Assembly (NCBI GenBank): GCA_943330835.2
Contig: CALQJH020000003.1
Location: 1-26,428, forward strand
Source: Candidatus Kuenenia stuttgartensis
Lineage (GTDB): Bacteria; Bacteroidota; Bacteroidia; Chitinophagales; Chitinophagaceae
Reading direction: 5' to 3'
DNA length: 26,428 nucleotides
Made by a program: the position numbers and the translations under genes. Positions 1 to 11,400 of the stretch are shown one piece after another. The notes beneath the pieces were generated by a model. The model was not told the origin of the DNA and made no database searches. It was given only the letters and a program-made list of their open reading frames with translations. Positions within the stretch are counted from its first letter, which is position 1; every line of letters begins with the position of its first letter.

Positions 1-541
1 GAGTTTCTTTACGAAGGCCTGTACTTATGCCCTTCAGGAATTTCCTGCTGTAAATGCTTATATTGATGGGGATAGTGTTTTGTATCATGACTATTGTGAT
101 ATATCCATTGCCGTTAGTGCGCCAAAAGGTCTTGTTGTTCCTGTAATCAGAAATGCTGAAAGTTTAAGTATGGCTGAAATAGAATCGGCAGTAGTTGAAC
201 TTGCTACTAAAGCAAAGAATAATAAATTGACTATCGAAGAAATGACGGGCGGAACATTCACCATAACAAATGGCGGCATCTTTGGATCAATGATGAGTAC
301 GCCTATTATCAATATTCCACAAAGTGCCATTTTAGGCATGCATAATATTGTTGAAAGACCAATGGCTGTAAATGGCCAGGTTGTAATTAAACCAGTGATG
401 TATTTGGCATTAAGCTATGATCATCGAATTATTGATGGCAGAGAATCCGTAGGTTTTTTAGTAAGAGTGAAGCAGTTACTGGAAAATCCAGCCTTGATGT
501 TATTTGGAAAAGACCCTGTTAATGCCTTACTGGAATTATAA
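1..541 (+). CDS. sucB: 2-oxoglutarate dehydrogenase E2 component (dihydrolipoyllysine succinyltransferase), 3' part
   Basis: This is the C-terminal catalytic domain of the E2 acyltransferase that passes the succinyl group from lipoamide to CoA in the cytoplasmic 2-oxoglutarate dehydrogenase complex of the TCA cycle. The frame is open from base 2 to the TAA at 539-541, so about 179 residues are visible and the lipoyl and peripheral-subunit-binding domains lie upstream of the window. The stretch reading [20 protein letters not shown] and the following [11 protein letters not shown] are characteristic of succinyl-type E2. The catalytic histidine lies in [11 protein letters not shown], the HRxxDG signature of the family. 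The gene ends in a strong terminator. The first in-frame ATG in the window (base 80) is internal, not a start. Succinyl specificity rests on overall resemblance, so a pyruvate or branched-chain E2 is possible but less likely. Confidence 0.93.
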   Translation, partial: SFFTKACTYALQEFPAVNAYIDGDSVLYHDYCDISIAVSAPKGLVVPVIRNAESLSMAEIESAVVELATKAKNNKLTIEEMTGGTFTITNGGIFGSMMSTPIINIPQSAILGMHNIVERPMAVNGQVVIKPVMYLALSYDHRIIDGRESVGFLVRVKQLLENPALMLFGKDPVNALLEL

Positions 542-563
542 TTAGTTCACCTTAAAATAGTAG

Positions 564-586
564 TCCCGCCAAGCGCGGGATTTTTT
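564..586 (+). terminator. Rho-independent terminator after sucB
   Basis: A perfect 6-bp GC-rich stem (TCCCGC at 564-569 pairing with GCGGGA at 575-580) encloses a five-base loop and is followed at once by six T residues at 581-586. This is a textbook intrinsic terminator 22 bases after the sucB stop codon. Its T tract ends one base before the ATG of the next gene, so the 3' arm also occupies the position of a ribosome binding site for that gene. Confidence 0.85.
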
Positions 587-587
587 C

Positions 588-1763
588 ATGAGTAGATTCC
601 ATTCGTATTTAACCAATTCAACTATATTGATTGCTTCGTATAAGCCAGGCAGTCCTTTGTCCTATCATTTAAAAAAATATTTCGCAGAGCATAAAAAATT
701 TGGCTCTAAAGACAGAAAAATAGTGTCATCACTTTGTTATGATTATTTCCGTTGTGCGCATTTTTTGGATAAAACATTTTCGATAGATCAATCCATCTTA
801 CATGCTGTATTTCTCTGTCAGCAAAAGGAGAATGACATGCTTAAAGAACTTCATCCGGAATTGAATAACCGCATTTCATTGTCCATTCCCGAAAAACTTT
901 CTTATCTACATCTGGGGGTTAAAAATGTGTTTGCTTTCCAAGAGGAATTGTCTTCCGAAATTGATGCATCATCTTACGCAGCATCTTTTTTTAAACAGCC
1001 ATCTTTATTTCTCCGCGTAAGGCCTCATAGAAAAAAAGTAGTTGTAGAGGCACTTCAAAAAGCGTCAATTGTATTTGAAGAAATAGGAGAGGATGTTTTC
1101 AAATGTAGTAATAGTGCAGGTTTAGACAAGGCATTGCGAATTAATAAGGATGCTGTTATTCAGGATTTTAATTCACAACGGGTATTTGATTTCTTTAAGG
1201 ATATGCCGTTAAATACTGAAAATGAGATCCATACTGTTTGGGACACTTGTGCTGCCAGCGGTGGAAAATCTATTTTGTTGCATGATCGGTTGAAAGGAAA
1301 GATAAGACTAACGGTGTCGGATGTAAGAGCAAATATATTAGCTAATTTAACCCAAAGGCTTCAGCAATCCAGGGTTGATATTTTCAAGAAATTTATACGA
1401 AATCTTTCGGTGTCATCAGGCTTGGAAAAACAGGAAAAATTCTCGATAATTATTTGTGATGTCCCTTGTACTGGAAGCGGAACATGGGGGAGAACTCCTG
1501 AGCAATATTTTAGTTTTGATAAAAACGGCCTTCCAGCTTTTGTAAAAAAACAACAATCCATTGTTTCCAATGTAATTCCCCATGTGGAGTCCAATGGGCT
1601 TTTTTTCTATATCACTTGCTCTGTGTTTAAAGCCGAGAATGAAGAAATGGTAAAGTTTATTGAATCACATTCAGCATTGAAATTGGTTCGTATGAATTAT
1701 TTGAAAGGCTATGAATGTGAGGCGGATACTATGTTTGTTGCTGTTTTTCAGCTTATAGCTTAA
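588..1763 (+). CDS. RsmB/NOP-family rRNA (cytosine-C5) methyltransferase
   Basis: A SAM-dependent RNA m5C methyltransferase of the RsmB/NSUN class, 391 residues, probably acting on 16S rRNA. The C-terminal Rossmann domain shows motif I (CAASGGKS, residues 221-228, with Ser where many members have Pro), an acidic motif II (SDVRAN), motif IV (DVPCTGSGTWGRTPE, Cys294) and motif VI (YITCSVF, Cys344). In this family the motif VI Cys is the nucleophile and the motif IV Cys helps release the product. The N-terminal ~130 residues replace the NusB-like domain of E. coli RsmB and read like the Bacteroidota version (SRFHSY...KKFGSKDRK). The ATG at 588 fits that conserved N-terminus, although it sits directly behind a terminator. 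The last 11 bases overlap the end of the convergent protease gene. The exact target base cannot be told from sequence. Confidence 0.9.
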   Translation: MSRFHSYLTNSTILIASYKPGSPLSYHLKKYFAEHKKFGSKDRKIVSSLCYDYFRCAHFLDKTFSIDQSILHAVFLCQQKENDMLKELHPELNNRISLSIPEKLSYLHLGVKNVFAFQEELSSEIDASSYAASFFKQPSLFLRVRPHRKKVVVEALQKASIVFEEIGEDVFKCSNSAGLDKALRINKDAVIQDFNSQRVFDFFKDMPLNTENEIHTVWDTCAASGGKSILLHDRLKGKIRLTVSDVRANILANLTQRLQQSRVDIFKKFIRNLSVSSGLEKQEKFSIIICDVPCTGSGTWGRTPEQYFSFDKNGLPAFVKKQQSIVSNVIPHVESNGLFFYITCSVFKAENEEMVKFIESHSALKLVRMNYLKGYECEADTMFVAVFQLIA

Positions 1764-3711
1764 CAAATTTCTTGGTTAGTATCTTTTCATGGTCCGCATA
1801 AACTTGTATGTAGTAAATTCCTTTGCTGAGATGGGATAAATTTATGTTGTTTATGGCTACTCCTGCGTCCTGCGTGTAGTTTTTTGTAAATACTGTTTGC
1901 CCGAGATTATTTTGTATTACAACTTCAATAGCTGTTTTATTAATTCTGTCAATTTCGATATTCAGTGTTGTACTTACTGGGTTAGGTGAAATGCGGATAT
2001 TGTTATATTGTTCCAGATTAGGGTTGCAACTAATATCGTAATTTATTTCAGCGCTATCTATATAATACGAAGTATCAGTGCCAATGGAAACTTTGAATCT
2101 GTAATTCGCTTTAGTAATATCCAGGCCATACAAATCATCAATATAATGGAATGTATGCCATCCATATTGATCATTATTAGAGAGTGTTGTTATAATGGTA
2201 TCATTATTATCGCTGGATAATTTTCTTTCAATTTCAATAGTCATTGTATTGTCGGTCTTGATGGAAAGATCAAGTATAGCCTTACATTGATTGAAATTAA
2301 TTTGTTTTGAAAAATATTTTTTCTGAAGCATTACGAATGCTTTCTTAGCATCTGGAATCCCATAGCCCATTCTGTTATTGGGTGTATTTGCAATCGAAGC
2401 GCTTTGTTCCAGTGTTTTGATGATTTCCATATTAGACGCTTCAGGGAATGCTTGCCAGAGGCAGGTGGTAATGCCGGCCATATTCGGACAAGCAAATGAA
2501 GTGCCATTGCTGAACATGGGCATTCCGGTAGAACTATTTGCTACAACTGCGTTTTCTCCAATTGCTACTGCAGAAGGCTTGATTTGATTATTGCTGTTTG
2601 GCCCATAACCACTAAATGCCCCAATAATACCTGTACTATCAACAGCTCCGATGGTGAAAGCGCTGTCTGCATCGCCTGGAGTGAGAATATAATGCCAGGA
2701 GTTATCACCTTCATTTCCGGCAGACACCACCATTAGCAATCCTTTCTTTGCTGCGTAATTGACAGCCCTCGCACTGATGGTTTTATTGCCATTCATATCA
2801 TTATAAGTGTAATCGAAAATTGAACTATCGAATGTGTTGTACCCTAATGAAATGGAACAAATATCGACGCCAAGGCTGTCGGCTTTTTCTGTAGCTGCGG
2901 CAAGATTATGTTCTTCAATTGGGTATTCAGAGTTGATATCTTCTGATCTGAATAAATAGAATGATGCCTGAGGAGCTGTGCCAATAAATACGCCAGGCAG
3001 ATTTGCTGCAATGGCGCTTAAACACTTCATGCCATGGTTATCGTCGTTAGAGACGTCTGCGTTATTGCTGACAAAATCCCATGTGCCGAGGATCTGATTG
3101 TGACTTCGTATACTGTCAAACGTTGGTAAGGTATTGTAATGATAGAAACCGGCATCGATTACGGCAAGTTGCATTCCATTTCCTTTAAATCCATGGTTGT
3201 GTAAAAATTCTCCTTGGTGTATTTCAATTTGTTTTGCTGAGGTGCCATAGTTGTAAAAATCTGCCGAAGTCTCCCTTGCTGTAATGTTGCTATTGCTGAT
3301 AGGTGTAGTATTTTCCAGCTCAGTTTTGTTTTTTACAGGCAAATACGATTTAGCAGCAATCGCTTGTGTTTGTTCAACAAAAGAGAAAGAATTTATTTTC
3401 GCCAATGCTTGGATATCATTTGTAGAAATAGCAATTTGATTCAGCCATTTAGACTTATTAAGTATACTAACGTTTCCGGATAGCCTAATACTATCGATAT
3501 AGCTTTCTGTTATAGGTAAATCTGTAGAATCAATGTTGATATTGTATCTCAGGCGTCGGTCTATAGCTCTCTGTGTCAAAAAAAGAGAGGGGTTGCTTAC
3601 CACATAAGAATTGAGTCCTTTGTTGTTGAATTTTATAATATACCTGCTGATTTGGGCGTTTGTGCCCAGGCAAGTAAATAAAATTAAAAACAGTACTGAG
3701 GGTCTAATCAT
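1753..3711 (-). CDS. Secreted subtilisin-like (S8) serine protease with T9SS type A sorting domain
   Basis: A 652-residue exported protease. A signal peptide of about 19 residues (hydrophobic core SVLFLILFTCLG, cut near NAQ) is followed by a propeptide-like region and then the S8 catalytic domain. The catalytic triad can be read as Asp186 in VIDAGF, His226 in DNHGMKC and Ser405 in GTSFACP, with the oxyanion-hole Asn333 in SAGNEGD. A beta-rich linker leads to a C-terminal domain of about 75 residues (from ISPNP through LSKGIYYIQV to KKFVKL) that matches the type A sorting signal recognised by the type IX secretion system. The enzyme is therefore expected to cross the outer membrane through the SprA channel encoded nearby and be released or anchored at the surface. 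It lies 17 bases after fabH on the same strand and is probably co-transcribed with it. Substrates are unknown. Confidence 0.93.
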   Translation of the reverse strand: MIRPSVLFLILFTCLGTNAQISRYIIKFNNKGLNSYVVSNPSLFLTQRAIDRRLRYNINIDSTDLPITESYIDSIRLSGNVSILNKSKWLNQIAISTNDIQALAKINSFSFVEQTQAIAAKSYLPVKNKTELENTTPISNSNITARETSADFYNYGTSAKQIEIHQGEFLHNHGFKGNGMQLAVIDAGFYHYNTLPTFDSIRSHNQILGTWDFVSNNADVSNDDNHGMKCLSAIAANLPGVFIGTAPQASFYLFRSEDINSEYPIEEHNLAAATEKADSLGVDICSISLGYNTFDSSIFDYTYNDMNGNKTISARAVNYAAKKGLLMVVSAGNEGDNSWHYILTPGDADSAFTIGAVDSTGIIGAFSGYGPNSNNQIKPSAVAIGENAVVANSSTGMPMFSNGTSFACPNMAGITTCLWQAFPEASNMEIIKTLEQSASIANTPNNRMGYGIPDAKKAFVMLQKKYFSKQINFNQCKAILDLSIKTDNTMTIEIERKLSSDNNDTIITTLSNNDQYGWHTFHYIDDLYGLDITKANYRFKVSIGTDTSYYIDSAEINYDISCNPNLEQYNNIRISPNPVSTTLNIEIDRINKTAIEVVIQNNLGQTVFTKNYTQDAGVAINNINLSHLSKGIYYIQVYADHEKILTKKFVKL

Positions 3712-3728
3712 TATTTTTTTTGACTTTA

Positions 3729-4727
3729 TTATTTAGTATCATAAGCCCATTTAACCCAGGTCGCTCCCCAGGTAAAACCTCCTCCAAAAGCTGCCAGAAT
3801 GATATTGTCTCCTTTGTTTAATTTTTTCTCCCATTCCCACAGGCATAAAGGAATAGTGGCTGCGGTGGTGTTGCCAAATTTCTGGATATTAATCATGACT
3901 TTTTCTTTAGGCAAGTTCATTCGATTCGCAGTGGCATCAATAATTCTTAAGTTTGCCTGATGAGGAACAAGCCAGGCAATATCATCAGCGGTGAGGTTGT
4001 TTTTCTGCATCAATTCATAGCTTACATCGGCCATTCCTTTTACTGCAAATTTGAATACTGTTTGTCCTTCCTGATAAATATAATGTTCTTTGGCCATTAC
4101 CGTTTCAACGGTAGAAGGCTTTAGAGATCCGCCTGCTTTCATGTGTAAGAAATTCCTCCCGCTTCCATCACTTTTTAAAATGCTATCCAAAACGCCAACG
4201 CCTTCTTCATTTACTTCAAGTAAAACTGCACCTGCGCCATCTCCAAAGATGATACAAGTCGTTCTGTCACTATAATCCACAATCGCACTCATTTTATCCA
4301 CACCTACCACAATGATCTTTTTGTATCTTCCAGATTCAATCATTGAAGTGCCTAATGTAAGTGCATAAAGAAATCCTGAACATGCAGCACTTACATCGAA
4401 GCCAAATGCATTTTTTACGCCTGCTTTATCACTGATGATATTTGCAGTTGCGGGGAAAAACATATCGGGAGTAACGGTTGCACAAATCACACAATCGATT
4501 TCATCAGGACTGATGCCACGTTTTTCTATCAAATTCTTTACAGCTTCAGCCCCCATATCACTACTGGCGAGGCCTTCACCCTTTTGGATTCTTCTTTCAT
4601 CAATACCTGTACGAGATTTTATCCACTCGTCGTTGGTATCCACCATCGTTTCCAATATTTTATTTGTTAACCGATATTCCGGTACATAGGCGCCAACAGC
4701 TGTAATGGCAGCATAGATTTTTTCCAT
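3729..4727 (-). CDS. fabH: 3-oxoacyl-[acyl-carrier-protein] synthase III (KAS III)
   Basis: Starts fatty acid synthesis by condensing an acyl-CoA with malonyl-ACP in the cytoplasm. At 332 residues it has the usual KAS III length. The Cys-His-Asn triad is complete: Cys116 in [13 protein letters not shown], His256 in [11 protein letters not shown] and Asn286 in FGNTTAAT. The N-terminal [15 protein letters not shown] and the C-terminal [13 protein letters not shown] are also family hallmarks. The ATG at 4725-4727 gives the expected N-terminus. In Bacteroidota, KAS III enzymes often accept branched primers and supply iso-fatty acids, but primer choice cannot be read from this sequence. The gene is divergent from ruvA across a 118-base AT-rich spacer and leads into the S8 protease gene. 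Confidence 0.95.
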   Translation of the reverse strand: MEKIYAAITAVGAYVPEYRLTNKILETMVDTNDEWIKSRTGIDERRIQKGEGLASSDMGAEAVKNLIEKRGISPDEIDCVICATVTPDMFFPATANIISDKAGVKNAFGFDVSAACSGFLYALTLGTSMIESGRYKKIIVVGVDKMSAIVDYSDRTTCIIFGDGAGAVLLEVNEEGVGVLDSILKSDGSGRNFLHMKAGGSLKPSTVETVMAKEHYIYQEGQTVFKFAVKGMADVSYELMQKNNLTADDIAWLVPHQANLRIIDATANRMNLPKEKVMINIQKFGNTTAATIPLCLWEWEKKLNKGDNIILAAFGGGFTWGATWVKWAYDTK

Positions 4728-4845
4728 AATTTATTAGTTTATTATTTTTAGGAGTCGTAAAATTAACACAAAAATCATTCAACTCTTTTTAAATGCTATA
4801 GATGGCAAAATATCCTTATTTTCGCTAACACCAGAATAGAAAAAT

Positions 4846-5430
4846 ATGTACGCTTATTTGCAAGGAAAATTTACTTTTAAAAGTGCTACTCAGGTTTTTT
4901 TAGATGTAAATGGTGTTGGCTATGAAGTTAACATCAGTTTGAATACATTTACATCCATTCAAAAACTGAATGAGGGCAAACTCTATACTTTTTTACAGAT
5001 AAAAGAAGATGCTCATACTTTGTTTGGGTTTTTCGAGAAAGAAGAAAAAGAAATGTTCCTGCTTTTAATAAGTGTTTCCGGGGTGGGTGCATCGACAGCA
5101 AGAATGATGCTTTCTTCGATGAAATCAGATGAAGTGGCAAGGGCAATCATTCAAGGGAATGCCAAATTGCTTGAAAATGTAAAAGGTATCGGGAAAAAAA
5201 CCGCGGAAAGGCTTGTGCTTGAATTAAAAGATAAAGTAGGCAAACAAGCGAATAATTCTAATTCAATGCCTAACTTTGCTTCTAGTATTGAACAAGATGC
5301 CGTAATCGCATTAACGGGGTTAGGGATATCAAGAGCTCAGGCAGAACAATCTATTCAAAAAGTTATTCGCGTTGAACCTAATATAACCATCCTTGAAGAA
5401 TTAATAAAAAAAGCATTAAAAGCCATTTGA
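4846..5430 (+). CDS. ruvA: Holliday junction branch migration complex subunit RuvA
   Basis: RuvA binds four-way junctions as a tetramer and loads the RuvB helicase. The 194-residue protein has the three expected parts: an N-terminal OB-fold (MYAYLQGKFTFKSATQVFLD and VNGVGYEVNI), tandem helix-hairpin-helix motifs (VSGVGASTARMML around 77-89 and VKGIGKKTAERLVLELKDK around 112-130), and, after a short linker rich in Asn and Ser, a small C-terminal domain (AVIALTGLGISRAQAEQ) that contacts RuvB. The ATG at 4846 begins exactly at the conserved N-terminus. A TATTTTCG at 4817-4824 resembles the Bacteroidota -7 box with one mismatch and is a possible promoter element. sprA follows after 28 bases; ruvA next to sprA is an arrangement known from other Bacteroidota. 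Confidence 0.96.
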   Translation: MYAYLQGKFTFKSATQVFLDVNGVGYEVNISLNTFTSIQKLNEGKLYTFLQIKEDAHTLFGFFEKEEKEMFLLLISVSGVGASTARMMLSSMKSDEVARAIIQGNAKLLENVKGIGKKTAERLVLELKDKVGKQANNSNSMPNFASSIEQDAVIALTGLGISRAQAEQSIQKVIRVEPNITILEELIKKALKAI

Positions 5431-5458
5431 CAAAATTCTACATTAATCGTTTCGCTGA

Positions 5459-8400
5459 ATGTTGCTTAACAGAAAATTACATCGTACTTTCTTGAAGAAT
5501 TTCGCATGCTTTATAATAGCCGGCATGGTCAACATTTTTTGTGTCAAAGCCAATCCGGTTTTTACATCAGACCATAATGCTGATACGGCTATAACGCCCT
5601 CTATACTTCACTATCCTCTTACAGACAGGCGTGGGGATAATCTTTCAATAAATAATTACAATAGTTTTGATTTATTCAAGCCATCTGATCTTAGAGATTC
5701 TATTGTTTATGATATTGATTCCCGCAGATATATTGTTTATGAAAAAATCGGCAATCACTATTTCAGAACACCGGTGAGTTATTCTTTTAATGAATACTGG
5801 AGCATTAAAAATAGAAAAGCCGAAGTTGATTATTTCCAAAAAAGAGGAAATACTACAAGTATCTTAAACAGAGGCAAGTATTTTAAGCCAAGATTAAATC
5901 TAACTGACAATCTTTTCAATCGATTATTCGGTTCGGGTAAAATAGAAATTTCGCCACAAGGGAATGTTGATGTTACAGCCGGTTATCAGGGACAGAAGAT
6001 TGATAATCCTACGCTTCCTGAGAATGCAAGAAAAAGTGGCGGACTGGATTTTCAAATGAATGCCCAACTTAATGTAAATGCGAATATTGGTGATAAATTG
6101 AAGTTTCCAATAAATTACAATACACTCGCCAACTTCGATCTGGATAACCAGTTAAAGTTAGATTACTCAGGAAAAGATGACGAGATTTTAAAAAGATTTG
6201 AAGCCGGAACCATAAATTTTTCTTCAAAAGGGACACTCATTCCTGGAGCACAGCAGCTTTTTGGTTTGAAAACACAGCTTCAATTTGGAAAGCTATTCAT
6301 TACAGGGGTTTTAGCTAATCAGAAATCTCAGCGTCAAAGCGTCAATCTTCAAGGAGGCTCTTCAGCAACTCCATTCGAAATAAAAGCTGATGATTATGAA
6401 GAAAACAGGCATTTCCTTGTTGGGCAATATTTCAGAAAAAATTACAATAAGTTGATGTCAAATCTTCCTGCAGTGATTTCGCCGATTCAAATTCTGCGAA
6501 TGGAAGTTTGGGTTACCAATAAAAATGGTACTACTATAGAAACACGAGACGTGGTTGGGCTAGCAGATCTTGGAGAGTTTACGCCAAATTCGCCGAATGT
6601 TTCCGTTCTCACCGGATTAGATATTCCCAGCAATACAACGAATGATTTATTGACTAATATTTTAGGGCAACCTAATTCAAGGAATTCAGCCTTGATTTAT
6701 AATAACCTACTGAATTTATCATTGAGTCCTGTACAGGATTTCGAAAAAACTTTTGGGAAAAAATTAGATTCCACCCAATATAGTTTTAACAGGCAAATAG
6801 GCATGCTGTCCTTAAGCCAGCCCTTGCAAACAGATGAAGTTTTAGGTGTTGCCTATCAATATTCTTACAGAGGCAGGATCTATCAAGTGGGCGAGTTTTC
6901 TCAGGATGTTCCACCAGATAGTTCATCGTCATCACAAAAAGTTTTATTTTTAAAATTACTAAAAGCCACTTCTCAACGTCCTTCATTGCCCATATGGGGC
7001 TTGATGATGAAGAATGTTTATACAATAGGGTATGGTACACTTTCCCCAGCCGATTTCAAACTGGATGTTTTATACCAGGAGCCAGGCTTGGGGTCTAAAA
7101 GGTATGTTCCATTCGGAGACAAAAATCTCGGTTCTCCAATAATATCTTTAATAAACCTTGATAGATTAAATAGCCAGTCTGATCCACAGCCAGATGGGGT
7201 ATTTGATTTTGTTGAAAACTTCACCGTTGTTTCACAATATAGCCGGGTTGTTTTTCCGGTACTAGAACCGTTTGGTAAAGATTTAGCGAGCCAGATTTAT
7301 ACCTCAGTGCCACTAACGGCAAAGGACACCTTGTTTTATGCATTGTATGATTCCATTAAATCCACTGCCCAGCAATATCCGAATTTGAATCGGTTTGTAT
7401 TGAAGGGAACGGCAAAAACTTCTGGAACTTCTGAAATTAGTATTGGGTATAATATTCCAAAGGGATCAGTAACGGTAACGGCTGGAGGCAGAAACTTGCA
7501 AGAAGGAATTGATTATGACATCAATTACGATTTAGGAACAATCAAAATGATTAATCAGGCGATCTTGAATGCAGGGTTGCCTGTACAAGTGAATTTTGAA
7601 AACAATGCAAATTTTGGAATGCAACAAAAGAATTTCATGGCATTGCGACTTGATTATTTAGCTAAGAATACAGCAAAAGAACAATTAACTATTGGTGGAA
7701 CTATCGTAAGATTAGGAGAAAGACCATTCTTCACAAAAGTCAATTATAACGAAGAGCCCATAAGAAATACCATGTACGGACTTGATGTGAACTATCGGAA
7801 AGAAACGCCAAGACTGACGAAAATTTTAGACAAACTTCCCTTCTACAGTACCACTGCATCTTCCAGTATCAATACCTATTTTGAAGGGGCTTATTTAAAG
7901 CCTGGCCATGCTCCACAAATTGGAAGAGGCAGCAATGGGGTGGTTTATATTGATGATTTCGAAGGCAGCAAATCTGGAATAGATTTAAGATTTCCCGCTA
8001 TCAGCTGGGCCTTAGCTTCAACTCCAGCTCATGCCACAGCAAGAGGCACCAGCAATGAATTATTTCCGGAAGCGATATTGAACAATAATTTGGATTATGG
8101 GAAGAGCAGAGCGAAATTGGCCTGGTATCAAATAGAACAAACCCTTCAACAAATAGATGCGCCAAATAATCCTATCTCTGATCGAAATGAATTAAGTGAT
8201 CCACGGGTAAGAGGAGTTTATCAAAAAGAAATCTTCCCTCAAAAAACTACAGGATTTGGCGAAAGTCAATTGACAACTTTTGACTTGGCCTATTACCCTC
8301 ATGAAAAGGGTCCATATAATTATGATAATTACAAACCAAAGCTGACTTCAGATGGGAAATATCTTTCTGGAGCTCCCAATTTTGGAGGAATCATGAGGAG

Positions 8401-11400
8401 CATTGACCAGCCGGATTTTGAAACGAGTAATATTGAGTTTATAGAATTCTGGATGCAGGATCCATACATTTTACCTCAATATAATGCCTCAACTGGGGGG
8501 AAATTATATTTCAATTTGGGGAATATTTCTGAAGATATTTTAAAGGATGGAAAAAGATTTTATGAAAATGGGTTGCCTACTCCAAATATTCCAGCATCAG
8601 TAGACAATTCAGTTTGGGGCAGGGTGCCGAGAAATCCTATACAGGTAACAAATGCGTTTAGTAATAATCCAGATGACAGATCTTATCAGGATGTGGGCTT
8701 AGACGGCTTCAGTGATGGTGATGAAGATACTGCACGTGCTGTGTATTTGAATCAATTAGCAACTGATTTCGGTACTACTTCAGTAGCGTATAAAAATGCC
8801 TTAAAAGATCCTTCAAGTGATGATTACAAGAACTACAGAGATGCAGGGTTCTCCGGAAGCGATGGCATTTTGGCACGGTATAAAAACTTCAATAGCCCTG
8901 ATGGAAATTCGCCCATTTCTAACGGGGGGCAATTCTCTTCAGCTGCAACACTTTATCCTGATGCAGAAGATTTAAATAAAGACAATACTTTAAATGAAAC
9001 CGAAGAGTACTTTCAATATGTAGTAGATATCAAACCGAAAAGTGCAACAGAAATGCTTATCGGCAACAACTTTATTGTTGATAAAAAAGAAGTTGCAGTA
9101 GGGCTGGTTAATGGTACTACAAGAAATGAAACTTGGTACCAGTTTAGAATTCCAATAGGAAGCTATGATAAGAAAATTGGGAATATTCCTGATTTTAAAT
9201 CAATCAGATTTATCAGAATGTTTATGACTGGATTTGAAGATGATGTGGTTGTACTCAGATTCGGCTCCTTGCAGTTGACAAGAAATACCTGGCGTAAATT
9301 TCAATACAAAATCGATTCGACAGGAATTTATTCACCTACATCTTCAACATCATTTAATGTGGAAGCTGTTAATATAGAAGAGAATGATAGCCGTTTACCA
9401 TTGCCTTACAGAACTCCAAAAGATATTGAGCGCGCACAAACCCTAAGTAATAATGGAGTTAATTTACTTCAGAACGAACAATCCTTGAGTTTGAGTTTTT
9501 GTAATTTGAGAAAAGGAGATGCAAAGGGTGTTTTCCAGACTTTTGCAAATAGAGATTTGAGGAAATTCGGGAAGTTGTCTATGTACATCCATGCGGAACA
9601 ATCTCAAAATCCTGCGAATACTATTTCAAATAAAGATTTAACAGCAGTAATAAGAATAGGTACAGATTTTGTCGGTAATTATTATGAAGTAAGAATTCCG
9701 CTTAATTTAACTCCATTAAATTCAGGGTTGAATCCCGATTCTGATGAGTACAATGATTCTTTATGGAACCCTGGCAATTCGTTGGACGTTGATTTGGAAC
9801 AATTGACCAAAATAAAACAAGCCAGAAATTTATCAAGTACTCCTCTTGGTCAACTGTTCAAACAGCTTCAAGCTAACGGTCACACCTATTCGGTGATTGG
9901 TAATCCAAATTTGGGTGAAATCAGAGGCGTTTTATTAGGCGTAGAAAACACAAGTTCAACAGCACCTACAGGTTCTTGCGGACAGGTTTGGCTTAATGAA
10001 TTAAGACTTTCTTCTCTTGATGAAAGAGGAGGGTTTGCAGCTTTGGGAAGGGTAGATATCAATTTAGCTGATTTAGGAACAGTATCTCTTTCTGCGAATA
10101 TGCACACAAAAGGATACGGCACTTTGGAACAACGAGCCACTGAAAGATACCTCGATGATTTTATACAGTACGACATTGCCACTAATCTGGAGCTGGGGAA
10201 ATTACTGCCTAAAAATATTGGATTGTCTGTTCCTTTTTATGCCAGTTATACACAATCAGTGAGTACACCAGAATATGATCCTTATGATTTAGATATTAAG
10301 TTTAAGGAAAAACTAAATACCTCTCCAAAATATCAACGTGATTCTATACGTAATAATGCTATTGATTTTACTTCTGTAAAAACAATCAACTTTACCAATG
10401 TCAAGAAAAATAAAACCAATGGAAAGTCTCCCAAAATTTATGACATAGAAAATGTAGACGTTAGTTATTCTTACATTAAAACAAAAAGTCACAACCCGCT
10501 TATTGAAAACAATGAAGTTACCCGACACCGTGCCGCACTTGGATATAATTTCTCACCACAGCCCAAATACTTTGAGCCCTTCAAAAATATATTTAAAAAA
10601 TCTAAAAACAAATGGGCGACGTTAGTTAAAGAGTTTAATCTTGGCTACATGCCTTCGCAATTGAGTTTCAGGGTGGATATGAGCAGGCAGTTTGGCGCAA
10701 TACGTCCAAGAAGTGTTGGCGAATCAAAATATGCTATACCTGAAACTTATGACAAGTATTTCACCATGCAGCGTGACTATGTGATGCGTTGGAATTTTAC
10801 CCGCTCCATAAATTTCGATTTTACAGCCACCAATAATTCCAGAGTAGATGAGCCATCAGGCAGAATCGATAATAAAGCTAAGAAGGATACCATTTGGAAT
10901 AATTTCCTAAAAGGCGGAAGAAGTACAACATACAGCCAAACAGCAAATTTCTCTTACACGGTGCCAACGGCTAAGATTCCACTATTGGATTACACCACAA
11001 TGAATATCAGATACCAAGCCGTATATAAGTGGATTGGCGCATCTCGCTTAGCAGTGAATCTCGGAAACTTTATTGAAAATGGTCAACAGAAAGAAGCTAC
11101 TGTACAATTTGATTTTAATAAATTGTATCAGAAATCTAAATGGTTGCGTCAATTAGACCAGCCTTCCAATATAGAAGATAAAGAAAAATGGAAACATCGG
11201 ATTACTAAAATCAAGGATTCCGTCTTAACCAAATCTGGAAAAAAAGTATTGAAAACAAGAAGAATCCTCGATAAATCTGCAGTGCCTTATCTTAATGGCG
11301 GCATGAAAATATTTGGGAAGTTGTTGACAAGTTTAAAATCGGTGAATTTTTCTGCTTCAGAAAATGCCAGTACCAGACTTCCTGGTTATACAGACAGCAG

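Noticed and set aside
6786..7224. Minus-strand frames inside sprA, and similar frames within other genes.
   Set aside because: They lie opposite long, well-recognised coding regions and their peptides show no family features.
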